A stretch of DNA of 25,248 nucleotides, taken from positions 1 through 25,248 of the forward strand of contig MLAK01001208.1 of assembly GCA_001839685.1 (NCBI GenBank). Reading direction: 5' to 3'. The notes beneath the pieces were generated by a model, which was not told the DNA's origin, did no database searches, and saw nothing but the letters and a program-made list of their open reading frames with translations. Each line of letters starts with the position of its first letter. Within the stretch, counting starts at the first letter, position 1. A program made the position numbers and the translations under genes. Source of the DNA: Tritrichomonas foetus. Taxonomy: Eukaryota > Parabasalia > Tritrichomonadida > Tritrichomonadidae. Positions 15,778 to 25,248 of the stretch are shown here, piece after piece.

Positions 15778-18700
15778 TTAAAGGTTTTGCCATCCGTCAT
15801 AACTTTGAGTTTTACGTATGTTTCCAGCGGAGAAACTTTTCAATCTGATTGATTTTGGCCGTCGTGATGCGAATGCAGCTTTTTCCACTTGACCAACAAC
15901 GGCTTCTCGCGCGCCGATTTCTAAACCCGAAAAAGCAATTTGTAACATTCGTCCATCGTGGTTTGATACTGCTCGCCAAATTTGTGTTGCAATGCCAATA
16001 GTTTGTCGGTCTCCCCATCCCTGCCCAACTGAGCGCAGGCTGAATCGAAGTGCAGATGCAAGGAGAAGGTCTTCATTACGGTAGAGATTTGAAATAATTA
16101 CAGCAAGCTTTAAGAGAAGATTGCAGTATTCTCCGTCGGTTAAATCGGCTTGATCAAATTTATCACGGAGTCTATCATCCTTCAAAAAGAGTGAATATAT
16201 GGATGTGAGATGATTTTGGAGAGAAAACCCAACAATTTCAATACCCCCTTCTTCAAAAGTTTCAAAAACATGATTAACAACTGCCTTTGATGAAAAGTTC
16301 ACTTTTTCACGTCTAAGCAGTTTAAAGATAAGTTTGTTTGTGAAATTTGCATTTTCTTTATTTGAAAGTTGCCCAGTTTGGCTTTTTAATTGATTTTCTA
16401 GTAAAATGTCCACTTTATCAGAAATCCTGTCACATAAAATCGACAAAAAGTGGAGTGAAACCTCTTCATTTTCATTTTTAATGTCTAAAATGAAAGAAAA
16501 AAGTTCTTCATAATGCTTTTCAAGAACTCCTTGAGAACCATCGTGAATTAGAAATGTAAAAGCAACTTTGTCGCTTTTCGAAAAGTGGTATAATTTTTCC
16601 CAACAATCATCAAAATGAGCAAGCTTTTCACAACAAATATGTATAAATTCTTTAAAACGAGCACTTTTTGTAGAATTTGTAACTGTTTTGTTTGAAGAAC
16701 TTGTTGATTGGAAATTTGAAAGAACAATTTTTAAACATTCTTTCTTTTTTTGGTCATTTATTAAATCGAATTTGATTAAACGTGTGATTCCAAAATAAGC
16801 CGCAACAATTCGCCATTGTTCGGTACATTTTTCTATTTCTTCAAGTAAAAACTGACATAAAAATTCCGAATCAAACTCATCTTCCAAGGCTTCATTCGTA
16901 TTCATTGCAATATTTATTAGATTTTTATTTTCTTTTTCTTTTTGGCATTCATTTTTGTTTTGGTTGGATTTGAAGATGAGCCAGAGTAATGAAGTGATGA
17001 TTGAAGTGAAAAAAGTTTCGAAGAGGTTTCTGAAATGAGAAATTTCATTCCATTTTGTTGAACTATTTTCTTTAGATCTCCAAAGTTTGATTGCATAATA
17101 AATTAATTTAAGAAATTCATTTTTGAATTCATTTTCTAGAGGTTGTATTATCGAATAGAACAATTCATTTTCTTCGGCTAATTTTGTCAAACTTGCTGCA
17201 ATTGAGATGTAATATTTCTCATCACCTTTGGCATTTTTCATTCCATTCATGAAAAGTTCAATGAAATTTTCTTTTTCGAAGATTTCATTTTCTTTGTTCC
17301 CAGGAGATTTCTTTGTTTCCAAATTATCTTGATTATTTGTTTCTTTTTCTTGGTAATTTTGGAATTTGTGCCTGTTTTTCTCGATTTTCTTGCTGTTTTC
17401 AATAATATCCCTTGTGTGATAATCTAGATATTTCAAAAGGAAATTTCCGCTTCTTTCCAAGTCTTTGAATCCAATTCTAACTGCAGTATTGAATTGAGAT
17501 TCGTAAAGATTCAAAATGTTTGTTCCATTCGAGTCTGTCATGTCAATAAATTCTTCAACAATCAATGAAAGAATTGTGAAGCATTCTTGACGAAGCATCC
17601 TTGAAGAAACAGAAAGAGAATGTGTCACTGAACTCAAAATATCATCCAAACATTCGCTCATGAATGGATTTGAAACTTTAATTACAGGAATGAGATATTG
17701 AATGATAGAAATGCAGCATCTTCTAACACCATCAGAGGCGCTGATTCCAAGAGAAGTTTGAGCACCAGTTCCAGGCAAAACCCCAGAAATATTTGAAGTC
17801 TTAATAATTTTCACCCATTTATTTAGGCTGACTCTTATCCAATTTTCATTCCCAATATTCTCACCAACACTCAAAGAATTACTTATACTATTTTTCGCAT
17901 TATTTTTCGGGTTATTATTTGAAATTAAATCATTGAAATTTGTGCTTAAGCTCGTATTTATGCTTGAGTTTTGAGTTTTGTTGTTAGATTTGAAGACAAT
18001 GTTGGCAAAAGTATGAGATTTTGATAATGAGGCTGTAGAAAAGTTTGAGGCAAGAGTATGAATGAATTCTGAAGCTTGATCGTCTGAAGTTGTTTGCAAG
18101 ATGAAAAGAACGTGAGGAATGAGATTCATAAAATCAGCATGAGGATCAACCATTTTAGCATAATCCGAAAAAGCTCCACAAGCTGCAACTTTTTCTGTAA
18201 ATGGTGCACTTCTTGGTGATGGAAAAACTAGTTTTTTACTCCTGTTCATAATTTCATAAACATCGGTAAGATTTCGTGCAAAGTTATAAACAGCACGAAG
18301 AACTTGGAAATGAACGCCACGAGCAAAAGGAACTTCACTATGTTCAAAACAATTAATCACTTGCATTGTTGAATCTTTTACTGTCGCTACAACGTTATTT
18401 AATTCAGGAGAAACACTCGACAAAAGTGAACTAAATGCCTGTCCAATAAAATGCATCACATAAGGATCTAAAGCAGCGTCAGTGTGGAAAAGACTCAAGA
18501 AAAATACTGATTGGTCACCAATCATTTTCAATATTGATAATTGTGTTTGATTGTTTTGGTACAGTGTATTTAAAGCAAAAAGAGCAAATGCTGTGAAATG
18601 AGTAGATAAGGCGATATTATTTAAATCGAACAAAAAGACAGCAAGATTGTCATCAGACAAGGAAACATGCGAGAACAAAGCACTTAATAAGAAACATTTG

Positions 18701-20997
18701 ACTTTGCTGGCGGGCATTTGAATAGTTTTTTGAACTAAAGAATTTAAATTCATTGATGTGTTTGAAGGATATCTTTTCATGAAAATTGCAATGGATTCAC
18801 ATAGAACTTGGATTCGAAGATTAGATTCAGCTTGAAAAGCTTGATTAAGTAAAATATGAACGAATTCAGGATAAATTTCAAAATATTTGATCGTACGCCT
18901 ATCTTTGACAAGATAGAGGATGAGAAGGGGAATTCCTTTAAAGGAAATACTTCTTTCAACAATTCTATGAACAATTTCACTAGATTTCTGATCGGGAAGA
19001 GCCGAGAGAAAGTTTGGAAAGAAAATGACAAAATTTTGAGCAAATATATTGTTGTGGATATCAATGAAAACTTTTGGTAAAGGACGATGAATTTCTGGTG
19101 AATGGCTAATAATTTCTGAAGGAGGTAACATTGTCGATTGCAAAGATTCACGTGCAAAATCGGGTGGTGGCACAACACTTCCAATAATAGAAACTAATCT
19201 ACTTACAACATCATTCCAACTTTCTTCAAAATTCAATTCATGAGATTTCTCTTCATTGTTTTGTTTTACATCAGTATCCGAGTGATTACTTTGATTGTTG
19301 TTTGCTTGAGAAGTATGTTTGAAAACATCAGGGAAAGCTTTGAGGATGCAGACAAGTGCACCGTTTGATTGGAGGAACCTATTTCTGCAAATTGTTAGAA
19401 AAAGACGAGCAGCATGTTTAATTGAAGGATGTTGAGCAATAAACATTGAAATTTGTGCTGCAACAATTTCACATCTATTTTTAATTGTTGCCGAAAGTAT
19501 TTTTTCTTTATTTTCTTCTTCAAAAAACGTGCAAAATCGATCAATCATTTTTTCCACATCTTCACGTAAGAAAAATGAATCAGGAACAACTGCCATCAGC
19601 GAAAAAGCAGCTTGAAAACGACCTTCATAAACATTTTCAGAATTTAAACCTCCTTCTATAATCTTTTTAATATCAGATTCAAATTGGAAAGCAAAAGAAG
19701 GTGCATTTTCTATGATTGTTGCTGCAATAAATGCTCGTCCACGAATTTCTCTATTAACTTTCGGAAGTTCAGTTGGTGGAGCAGCAAGAAACTTTAACGC
19801 TGCTTGAACAAAAGAAAAAGCTATTTGTGGTGTTTTTAAAGAAATTCTAGCAAAAAATGAGACTCCACTTTCTCGTAATTCTTTTTGAGGACGAGTTGCC
19901 ATTTGAAAAGCTATGGCTGCGGTATCTACAAAAGATGGCTCGTCATTTGCGAGAAGTCTCATTGTTAAAAAATGATCAAACGTAACTTTATCACTCTTTA
20001 CTTTTTCAAAAAGTGATCTTCGATCATCACCTGAAACCAAACAAACAAGCTTTGCCACTTCTTCAGGCGCATTTCTTGTCACAAAATTAAAGAAAAACGA
20101 TAGATTTGAATGTAAATAAGCAGGAGATACAAGTAATAAAACTTTCGAAAATATGACTTTGGAAAAGCGTGAGAAATGTTGCTGTAAGAAATAAAAAAAT
20201 CGTTTTAATCCATTTTCATCACTTTTTTTCGAATTTGAATTCGCTGAACCGATTTCCCATTCATTATTATTATGATGTTCACCTTTTTGAATTGAAGCGC
20301 CATTCAGTTCGAGAAGGAGGATTCGTGCGGCTAAAGAAGAGGCTTCGTCAGCCACGAAATAGGAAGTTTGATCAGATTCAAGAAGATCTCTCACAGAAAT
20401 TGTAAGTTTTACCATATTTGGCTTCGATTTCAAAAGTGCTTTCAAAAGTCTGAGAGCAAGAAGCTGAGTGGCCTCATTTTGAATGAGTAAAGCTTTCCTG
20501 GCCAGATTGAATGCTTTATCTGTGAAATTTGAAAGCTCCTGTCTTGCCCGCTTGAAACAGCGTGAGAGTGAAAAAAGTGACGATTGCGCATGAGAAATAT
20601 TCAAGCCAAGAATGGCTTTCACAAATCCCGGAATCTTTGAAGTGGAATGTTGTCCAACCTTGTCAATGATATGACCAAGGGCATAAGCGGTTGCCTGGGA
20701 TGGCCTTTTCTGTGCTTCGAGATATAAATTCCAATTTTGGCCAGCCCTTTTGCCGCTGTAGAGAAGGAGGAAGCAGGTCGCGATTCGGAGTGAACATTGC
20801 ATAGAAAACTGGCCTTTGTTTGTTTGTAAAATTTTGATTAAAAGTGATTCTAATTTTTCGAAATTTGAATCGGATAAATTGCCGGACGCTAAAACAATAT
20901 CTTCGAAAGAAATAAGGTGGCTACAGATAATAGGCTCGGCTGGCTGTAGCCTCCCGCTTTTGGTGAGCTGCTGGAGTGAAAAAATTAAGCTTTCCAT
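15778..20997 (-). CDS. Large HEAT-repeat protein, possibly HEATR5/Laa1-like
   Basis: A 1739-residue intronless protein made almost wholly of alternating amphipathic helices, as in HEAT/ARM solenoids. Early segments such as SLRIATCFLLLYSGKRAG and ATAYALGHIIDKVGQ, then ATQLLALRLLKALLK, resemble the N-terminal solenoid of HEATR5/Laa1 (adaptor AP-1 and clathrin trafficking). The central stretch RRCCISIIQYLIPVIKVSNP and HSLSVSSRMLRQECFTILSL also fits. Family members are about 2000 residues, so this is slightly short. Two low-complexity inserts break the solenoid: an Asn/Ser-rich one at about 1003-1055 and a Lys/Glu/Asn-rich one at about 1203-1245. The tail is basic with a possible phospho-site cluster (SIRLKSFSAGN). 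The ATG at 20997 is supported by an Initiator 15 bases upstream. The HEAT-repeat nature is clear from periodicity; the HEATR5 name is a weak inference, and other HEAT scaffolds remain possible. Confidence 0.85.
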   Translation of the reverse strand: MESLIFSLQQLTKSGRLQPAEPIICSHLISFEDIVLASGNLSDSNFEKLESLLIKILQTNKGQFSMQCSLRIATCFLLLYSGKRAGQNWNLYLEAQKRPSQATAYALGHIIDKVGQHSTSKIPGFVKAILGLNISHAQSSLFSLSRCFKRARQELSNFTDKAFNLARKALLIQNEATQLLALRLLKALLKSKPNMVKLTISVRDLLESDQTSYFVADEASSLAARILLLELNGASIQKGEHHNNNEWEIGSANSNSKKSDENGLKRFFYFLQQHFSRFSKVIFSKVLLLVSPAYLHSNLSFFFNFVTRNAPEEVAKLVCLVSGDDRRSLFEKVKSDKVTFDHFLTMRLLANDEPSFVDTAAIAFQMATRPQKELRESGVSFFARISLKTPQIAFSFVQAALKFLAAPPTELPKVNREIRGRAFIAATIIENAPSFAFQFESDIKKIIEGGLNSENVYEGRFQAAFSLMAVVPDSFFLREDVEKMIDRFCTFFEEENKEKILSATIKNRCEIVAAQISMFIAQHPSIKHAARLFLTICRNRFLQSNGALVCILKAFPDVFKHTSQANNNQSNHSDTDVKQNNEEKSHELNFEESWNDVVSRLVSIIGSVVPPPDFARESLQSTMLPPSEIISHSPEIHRPLPKVFIDIHNNIFAQNFVIFFPNFLSALPDQKSSEIVHRIVERSISFKGIPLLILYLVKDRRTIKYFEIYPEFVHILLNQAFQAESNLRIQVLCESIAIFMKRYPSNTSMNLNSLVQKTIQMPASKVKCFLLSALFSHVSLSDDNLAVFLFDLNNIALSTHFTAFALFALNTLYQNNQTQLSILKMIGDQSVFFLSLFHTDAALDPYVMHFIGQAFSSLLSSVSPELNNVVATVKDSTMQVINCFEHSEVPFARGVHFQVLRAVYNFARNLTDVYEIMNRSKKLVFPSPRSAPFTEKVAACGAFSDYAKMVDPHADFMNLIPHVLFILQTTSDDQASEFIHTLASNFSTASLSKSHTFANIVFKSNNKTQNSSINTSLSTNFNDLISNNNPKNNAKNSISNSLSVGENIGNENWIRVSLNKWVKIIKTSNISGVLPGTGAQTSLGISASDGVRRCCISIIQYLIPVIKVSNPFMSECLDDILSSVTHSLSVSSRMLRQECFTILSLIVEEFIDMTDSNGTNILNLYESQFNTAVRIGFKDLERSGNFLLKYLDYHTRDIIENSKKIEKNRHKFQNYQEKETNNQDNLETKKSPGNKENEIFEKENFIELFMNGMKNAKGDEKYYISIAASLTKLAEENELFYSIIQPLENEFKNEFLKLIYYAIKLWRSKENSSTKWNEISHFRNLFETFFTSIITSLLWLIFKSNQNKNECQKEKENKNLINIAMNTNEALEDEFDSEFLCQFLLEEIEKCTEQWRIVAAYFGITRLIKFDLINDQKKKECLKIVLSNFQSTSSSNKTVTNSTKSARFKEFIHICCEKLAHFDDCWEKLYHFSKSDKVAFTFLIHDGSQGVLEKHYEELFSFILDIKNENEEVSLHFLSILCDRISDKVDILLENQLKSQTGQLSNKENANFTNKLIFKLLRREKVNFSSKAVVNHVFETFEEGGIEIVGFSLQNHLTSIYSLFLKDDRLRDKFDQADLTDGEYCNLLLKLAVIISNLYRNEDLLLASALRFSLRSVGQGWGDRQTIGIATQIWRAVSNHDGRMLQIAFSGLEIGAREAVVGQVEKAAFASRRPKSIRLKSFSAGNIRKTQSYDGWQNL

Positions 20998-21008
20998 TTG
21001 AATGGGAA

Positions 21009-21014
21009 TTGTGA
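21009..21014 (-). promoter_or_regulatory. Initiator TCACAA (minus strand)
   Basis: On the minus strand TCACAA matches TCA-Py-W-W. The start A at 21012 gives a 15-base leader to the ATG at 20997. Confidence 0.6.
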
Positions 21015-21296
21015 ATATAATTGGCTGGATGAATTGAAATAGTAGCTTTTTTCAAATTTTGAAAAAGGATAGTTCAACCACCAACAAATTTGGTAAATTT
21101 TTGACAAAAATATTCTGAATTATTGTCAGGAAATTCAGAAATTCATATCATCTGCCAAATTGAGAATTTCCCAATCATCAATTGAATTTTTAATCTTGAT
21201 GCATAGAGGAAGAAAAAGAAGACCATACCAATAAATTGAATTATAAACTACTCAATTCACTTCAATCGTCAATTGAATCAATAAAGGACGCAATAT

Positions 21297-21790
21297 ATGG
21301 ATTCAATTAAAGACGAAATTCTACCACTTAGACAACAACAAGTTTCTGAACCTGCTGATTTAGCTAATATCAAAAATGTTGAAGATGCCAAAGAAAATAG
21401 CTAAAATTATTTGATCGGATGAAATTAATCAATTCATCAATTATGTTTCATAAATTGGAAATTATGATCTTTATTCTCGCATTCAACCATCGTTTTTAGA
21501 AAATAATTCATGTATTAACAATTCTAATGTTAAATATGGAATTCGACTACTTGAGTATGATGACATTGGTTCAATTAATATTTTTCGTTATTTTTGGTTA
21601 AATAAAGTTGAATTTTCAGAGGAATCAATGATATTTTGTAATATTGGAAATTATTCATCATTTAGATGAAGAATCACGAATTGAGCTAATTGGTGATTCA
21701 TTGAATATCTTTTATATTCGAATGATTCCTATGAAATGAACGATTTATCACTTTCATCATTTATTTATTTAATCAAACAACGAATATAGA
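21297..21790 (+). pseudogene. Ankyrin/DUF3447-type gene, decayed
   Basis: An ATG at 21297 opens MDSIKDEILPLRQQQVSE and stops after 35 codons. Further on, NYDLYSRIQPSFLENNSC, YGIRLLEYDDIGSINIF and RYFWLNKVEF are readable. After a one-base shift near 21640 comes LEIIHHLDEESRIELIGDSL. The order 'DLYSRI..FL', '(L)xEYaaxxGSixIFRYL..N.V', then '(P)EIIHxLEE' is the signature of the large trichomonad ankyrin-repeat proteins with a DUF3447 region. Several stops and at least two frameshifts show it is dead, and most of the repeat region is absent. TCACTT at 21258-21263 is an Initiator-like match roughly 35 bases before the ATG. Confidence 0.65.
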
Positions 21791-22399
21791 AATCCTTTGT
21801 AATTTTTTTTTCTACAGAGAAATTCTTCATTCTTCTGTAATTAATAACATCGATGTTTTTCAAATTCAAATAATTCTAGTTCAACTTTTGATATAATTAA
21901 TTCACAGCAATCCTTTATTAATTTTCTTTATTATATTTTCTTTTTCAACAATCAAATATTGATACTAATTCCAAAGCTTAAATTTTATAAAATAATATAG
22001 AAAATTAGGACACAGCTGGCTCTTCGACAGAAATATTTCTATAAATTAGATAATCATCAATTTATCTTTCTATGACCATGAAGTAGTATATCAATTCTTC
22101 TACAAAAGATATTTGATATGTTACAACAGACATTCTAGTGACTAATTTCTAAATAGCATAACAGAAAAAAACTAATGCCAACAGACATCGAAAACCGTAT
22201 GTTTTTTATTATGAAATTACATTTAAGTTATTCATCAAATAAATTGCTATTTATAAATATTAATTAATATCTACAATTGTAGAAAGTTGTCTCGAAAATG
22301 TCAAATTAACAAAATAAAAATAAAGAAAGAACAAGAAGAAAAAAGTATATATTTTACATAAAAACACAAAATACTATTCTATTAAAATAACATGATATA
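21791..22399. other. Non-coding AT-rich stretch
   Basis: May include the eroded 3' part of the ankyrin-type gene, but no readable block longer than about 15 codons was recognised. The right end forms the 3' flank of the minus-strand coiled-coil gene. Confidence 0.45.
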
Positions 22400-24337
22400 T
22401 CAAGATTCGATCTTTTCAATCCAAGATCGAAGGAGTCTATCACATGGAACTTTACATTTTTGATTCCAAAACGATTTTTCTGTCTCGGCAGATAAAAATA
22501 TTTTTTGTAGCTTCATGAAATTTGATTCGACCCATGAAAATGATTTTTCTGGAAATATTATTAAATTTTGGGAATCTTGTTGAATTCCATAGCAACTTGC
22601 AACTTTTGCGTAATTAAAACTTAATTTTTCAATTTGATACCTCTTATTGTTATTTGATTTCTTCTTTTGTTCAATATCTTTCTCCAATTCAGAAATATTC
22701 CGCTTAATTTTTTGAATTCTTTCAACAATTTCGATTTCGTTCTCTTTCGAGCAAATAGTTTTATGAATTTCTAAATATTGATTAATACCATGAAGATGTT
22801 CAAGATTCTTTTGGCTTTGGTGAATCTGTCTTTTATAATTATGAATATCAATTTCTGTTTGATGAATTTTCTTTTTCATATCTTTAATTATTTGATTTTC
22901 TTTTATTAAATGAGGTTTGATCTTTGATTTAAATGGTTGTGGCTTTTCTATTTCTTCTTTTGGATAAATTTGATAAAATTTATCAGTTAATTGATGATAA
23001 AGTTGCTCTTGTTCAACAATTTGTTCATTCAATTGAGAGAGTCGCTTTACATCTTCATGAAAACTATGCATTTTAATTTCTTGAGATAATTTTTCATTTT
23101 CTTGTTTTAGATTGAAATCAGAAAAAGCTTGCTTAATCATAATTTTACATTCATTTACCAAATTATTTTTATGTTCAAGTTTTTTCATTTGTAATTCCAA
23201 TAATTGAATAGTTTTATTTTTTTGATCCAGTTCATTTTTTTGTAATTGCAATTTGGATTCAACTTTATTTTTTTCTAATATGATTCCTTTTAAGTTTTCT
23301 GGTAAAATTTTTTGTCTTCTTTTAAATCTTCTGTTTAAAATTTCTATATCTGATTTATATTGAATTTGCTGCTGTTTACAATATTGAACTTCTGCTTTAG
23401 CATTACTAATAGATGTTTTGCAGTTATTTATATCATTGGAATGGATTGTTATATTATCATCAACAAACGCAATTTGTTTTTTTAAACGTGGAATTCGAAT
23501 GTCCAACTTATTCTTTTTCTTTTTGAAATAATTTTTTATTTTTCTATTTCGAATTTCACTTAAATTAGCACTTTTGATTTTCGCAGAAAGGTTTTGAATA
23601 TAAGAAACCAGTTTTTGTTCTTGTCTAATAAAATTCAGACGTAAAGAAATTTCATCCTTCTGCAAATTTGCAATGTTTGTTTTTCCACTCACAGAATTCA
23701 TTTTCATTTCTATCAATTGGAGTTCAATTTTAGAAATTTCTTGATCGACATTCGAAATGCCATTTTGAGTTTCTTTTATTTGCCTCAGAAATTGTTCACT
23801 AAAAGAATTGATATAGTTGGAATCATTTAAATAGTCAATAAAATCGGTTATTTTTGCATGCTCTTGCTTGATTTTTTCTTCACTTTCAGAAATTGACATC
23901 ACTTTCTCTTGAAACCGAATTGAATCATCGTTTAATTCTGCTCGTTTTTGATGTATTAACCGTGATTGTTTTTTCAGTTCTTCGATTGCGCTTTTTTGCC
24001 TATCTTCTTCGTCCGATAATTCCTTGCTTCGTGAATAATATTTCGCTTTTGCGTTTCTGTATTCGCTCTCGATAGATTTTTCTTTTTCTTTGATGATGTT
24101 TTCAAAAGTTGCCATTCTTGATGCTTTTTCGTACGAAATTGTGGTGATTTGATCGATTTGTGATTTTTGATTTGCAATTTCTTTTTCACGGTCTGAAAGC
24201 GTTTTAAATTGTTCTTCGAGAGTTGATCCTGTTTTGAGTATGGAAGTGCTTAACATGCTTAAAATGTTAGAATCTCGATTTTCATCTCCAAATATCACTT
24301 TCTTCATTTTATGTACGTTTAATATTTTAGAATTCAT
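22400..24337 (-). CDS. Long coiled-coil protein, unknown function
   Basis: A 645-residue protein starting at the ATG at 24337; the frame stays open 9 bases farther to a TTG, which is not a plausible eukaryotic start. Nearly all of residues 40-580 is charged heptad sequence (Glu, Lys, Gln, Ile, Leu) predicting long coiled coils. They are interrupted by a basic cluster at about 265-285 (KNYFKKKKNKLD) and a Pro-containing hinge at about 457-480 (KEEIEKPQPFKSKIKPH). The last ~60 residues (from YGIQQDSQNLIIF to RLLRSWIEKIES) have a Trp/Phe/Cys pattern that looks globular. No ATPase, motor or membrane motif is seen, so SMC or kinesin membership is not supported. A cytoskeletal or scaffold role is possible but unproven. 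No good Initiator was found in the first 30 bases upstream. Confidence 0.85.
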   Translation of the reverse strand: MNSKILNVHKMKKVIFGDENRDSNILSMLSTSILKTGSTLEEQFKTLSDREKEIANQKSQIDQITTISYEKASRMATFENIIKEKEKSIESEYRNAKAKYYSRSKELSDEEDRQKSAIEELKKQSRLIHQKRAELNDDSIRFQEKVMSISESEEKIKQEHAKITDFIDYLNDSNYINSFSEQFLRQIKETQNGISNVDQEISKIELQLIEMKMNSVSGKTNIANLQKDEISLRLNFIRQEQKLVSYIQNLSAKIKSANLSEIRNRKIKNYFKKKKNKLDIRIPRLKKQIAFVDDNITIHSNDINNCKTSISNAKAEVQYCKQQQIQYKSDIEILNRRFKRRQKILPENLKGIILEKNKVESKLQLQKNELDQKNKTIQLLELQMKKLEHKNNLVNECKIMIKQAFSDFNLKQENEKLSQEIKMHSFHEDVKRLSQLNEQIVEQEQLYHQLTDKFYQIYPKEEIEKPQPFKSKIKPHLIKENQIIKDMKKKIHQTEIDIHNYKRQIHQSQKNLEHLHGINQYLEIHKTICSKENEIEIVERIQKIKRNISELEKDIEQKKKSNNNKRYQIEKLSFNYAKVASCYGIQQDSQNLIIFPEKSFSWVESNFMKLQKIFLSAETEKSFWNQKCKVPCDRLLRSWIEKIES

Positions 24338-24639
24338 TTTGACCAATACTGAAAAAGTGGTTAGATTTTTTTTTCCCCATTTCTATCTGATCGATTATTG
24401 ACGAACCTTTTAAGAGGTTCAATACTGAATATCTTTTTATAGCTTAAACAAAACATACCAATCAAATTTTATTTTAAAATATTTTTCTTCTATTCATATT
24501 GATTCCATCATTTTGCCAACCATTTTTTGTTAAAGTTGGCGAGTGAAAAGTCAGTATATCTAATATAGTTTCAGATCAAAGCTTTGTATACAAGAATTTA
24601 GAGATCCTATCATCAAGCGTGATAAATGATTCAGGCACA
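24338..24639. other. Upstream flank of the coiled-coil gene
   Basis: Contains a T-run at 24366-24374 and AT-rich sequence; no convincing TCA-Py-W-W match on the minus strand within 30 bases of the ATG, and no other gene. Confidence 0.45.
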
Positions 24640-24750
24640 AGTCAGTGATATTTTTGGTGAGTTCTCTAGACCTCCCTCCGGTCGATCTCAAGAACTCACC
24701 AAAAGGATGGAGTGGTAGTTCCTAGGGAAACTCCAAAAATATAACTGACT
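24640..24750. repeat. Nested inverted repeat, competing stems
   Basis: A left segment pairs with two different right partners. TTTTGGTGAGTTCT (24652-24665) is the perfect inverse of AGAACTCACCAAAA (24691-24704), with a GACC/GGTC stem at 24669-24672 and 24680-24683 inside the loop. AGTCAGTGATATTTTTGG (24640-24657) is also the inverse, with one mismatch, of CCAAAAATATAACTGACT (24733-24750). The two stems share TTTTGG, so they are partly exclusive. Confidence 0.8.
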
Positions 24751-25051
24751 GGCACAGCATGGTTATTACCAGTGAAAACAGACACAGTTTTGTTTTTTTG
24801 GATTTCGAAACATATATCAGAATTATATTATCATCAAAGCATTAAGGAAAAAAAGCTGTGTTCAAAAATATAATGACATAAATTGTTCTTCTGCGCGATA
24901 TAATTGTGCCATTTATGTACAAACAAATATCTCACCATTTTCCGTGAAAAATGCTCTTACAGACACAACATAAACCAATATTTCCAATTCTGGATAACTT
25001 ATGAATAATCACAAAGACAAGGCCTTGCTGCATGACATGGAAAGTAGTTAT
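24751..25051. other. Spacer between two inverted repeats
   Basis: One open stretch on the plus strand (24776-24973, no start codon) reads FFGFRNIYQNY and later NCAIYVQTNISPFSVKNA. No domain was recognised and it may be chance. Confidence 0.35.
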
Positions 25052-25166
25052 ATTAAGGAGTGGAAATGGTACCCACCCCAAAAATGAGAAATTTCACGTC
25101 TCACCTATCGTTCGCCGCAAAATTCCCCTAAAAATTTTTGACTAGTACCATTTACCACTCCTTAAT
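25052..25166. repeat. 115-bp inverted-repeat element
   Basis: The left arm ATTAAGGAGTGG then AAATGGTAC (25052-25072) is the inverse of the right arm 25145-25166 (GTACCATTTACCACTCC then TTAAT), with one base missing in the left arm. The interior of about 72 bp is unique and relatively C-rich near 25073-25081. Both arms end in TTAA-like sequence, so a small MITE or a transcribed hairpin is possible. Confidence 0.75.
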
Positions 25167-25248
25167 GCATGAATGAACCCATTAACATTCTCACAGATGA
25201 CCTAATCAAAAAAAATAAATGAAATCATCACTTTCCCCATCACTGATA

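Noticed and set aside
24338..24346. Coiled-coil protein starting at 24346
   Set aside because: The codon there is TTG; the first ATG is at 24337.
24776..24973. Small gene between the inverted repeats
   Set aside because: No start codon and no recognisable domain; length is within chance for an open stretch.

Overview
The window looks like nuclear DNA of a parabasalid flagellate of the trichomonad type. It is very AT-rich, has intronless genes several kilobases long, and uses TAA and TGA as ordinary stops. Trichomonad Initiator motifs (TCA-Py-W-W) lie 2 to 25 bases before three of the four intact starts. Decayed transposons fill much of the intergenic space. No tRNA, rRNA or CRISPR array was found. 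The species cannot be fixed from the sequence alone; a Tritrichomonas- or Trichomonas-like genome is the best guess.

Bases 1-9800 are a transposon graveyard. They hold a MULE-like transposase scrap (235-554), an internally deleted copy of a TTAA-ended element (about 1346-1632), a frameshifted MULE transposase (2822-3493) cut off by a pyrimidine-rich 20-bp tandem repeat, and two broken tyrosine recombinases pointing away from each other (minus 4321-5278, plus 5339-5744). A 152-bp TTAA-ended MITE (5741-5892) follows. The youngest-looking element is a 2.9-kb TTAA-ended one (6888-9795) with near-identical 24-bp ends. Its single intact ORF (7321-9036) joins the C-terminal half of a Kolobok-like transposase to a ubiquitin-specific protease domain with its catalytic residues and zinc cysteines in place. 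This fusion is the most interesting object in the window.

Bases 9800-25248 carry three large intact genes. These are a WD40 protein with a long basic tail (9997-13965, plus), a 1739-residue HEAT-repeat protein (15778-20997, minus; possibly HEATR5/Laa1-like) and a coiled-coil protein (22400-24337, minus). Between them lie a decayed surface membrane protein with a readable transmembrane anchor (about 14128-15483) and a decayed ankyrin/DUF3447-type gene (21297-21790). The last 650 bases hold two unexplained inverted-repeat structures.

The intact genes look like unrelated single-gene units and show no sign of being an operon. What links the left half is one family of TTAA ends (core TTAAGG..CAACT) found at least six times, which suggests repeated activity and nesting of one transposon family.
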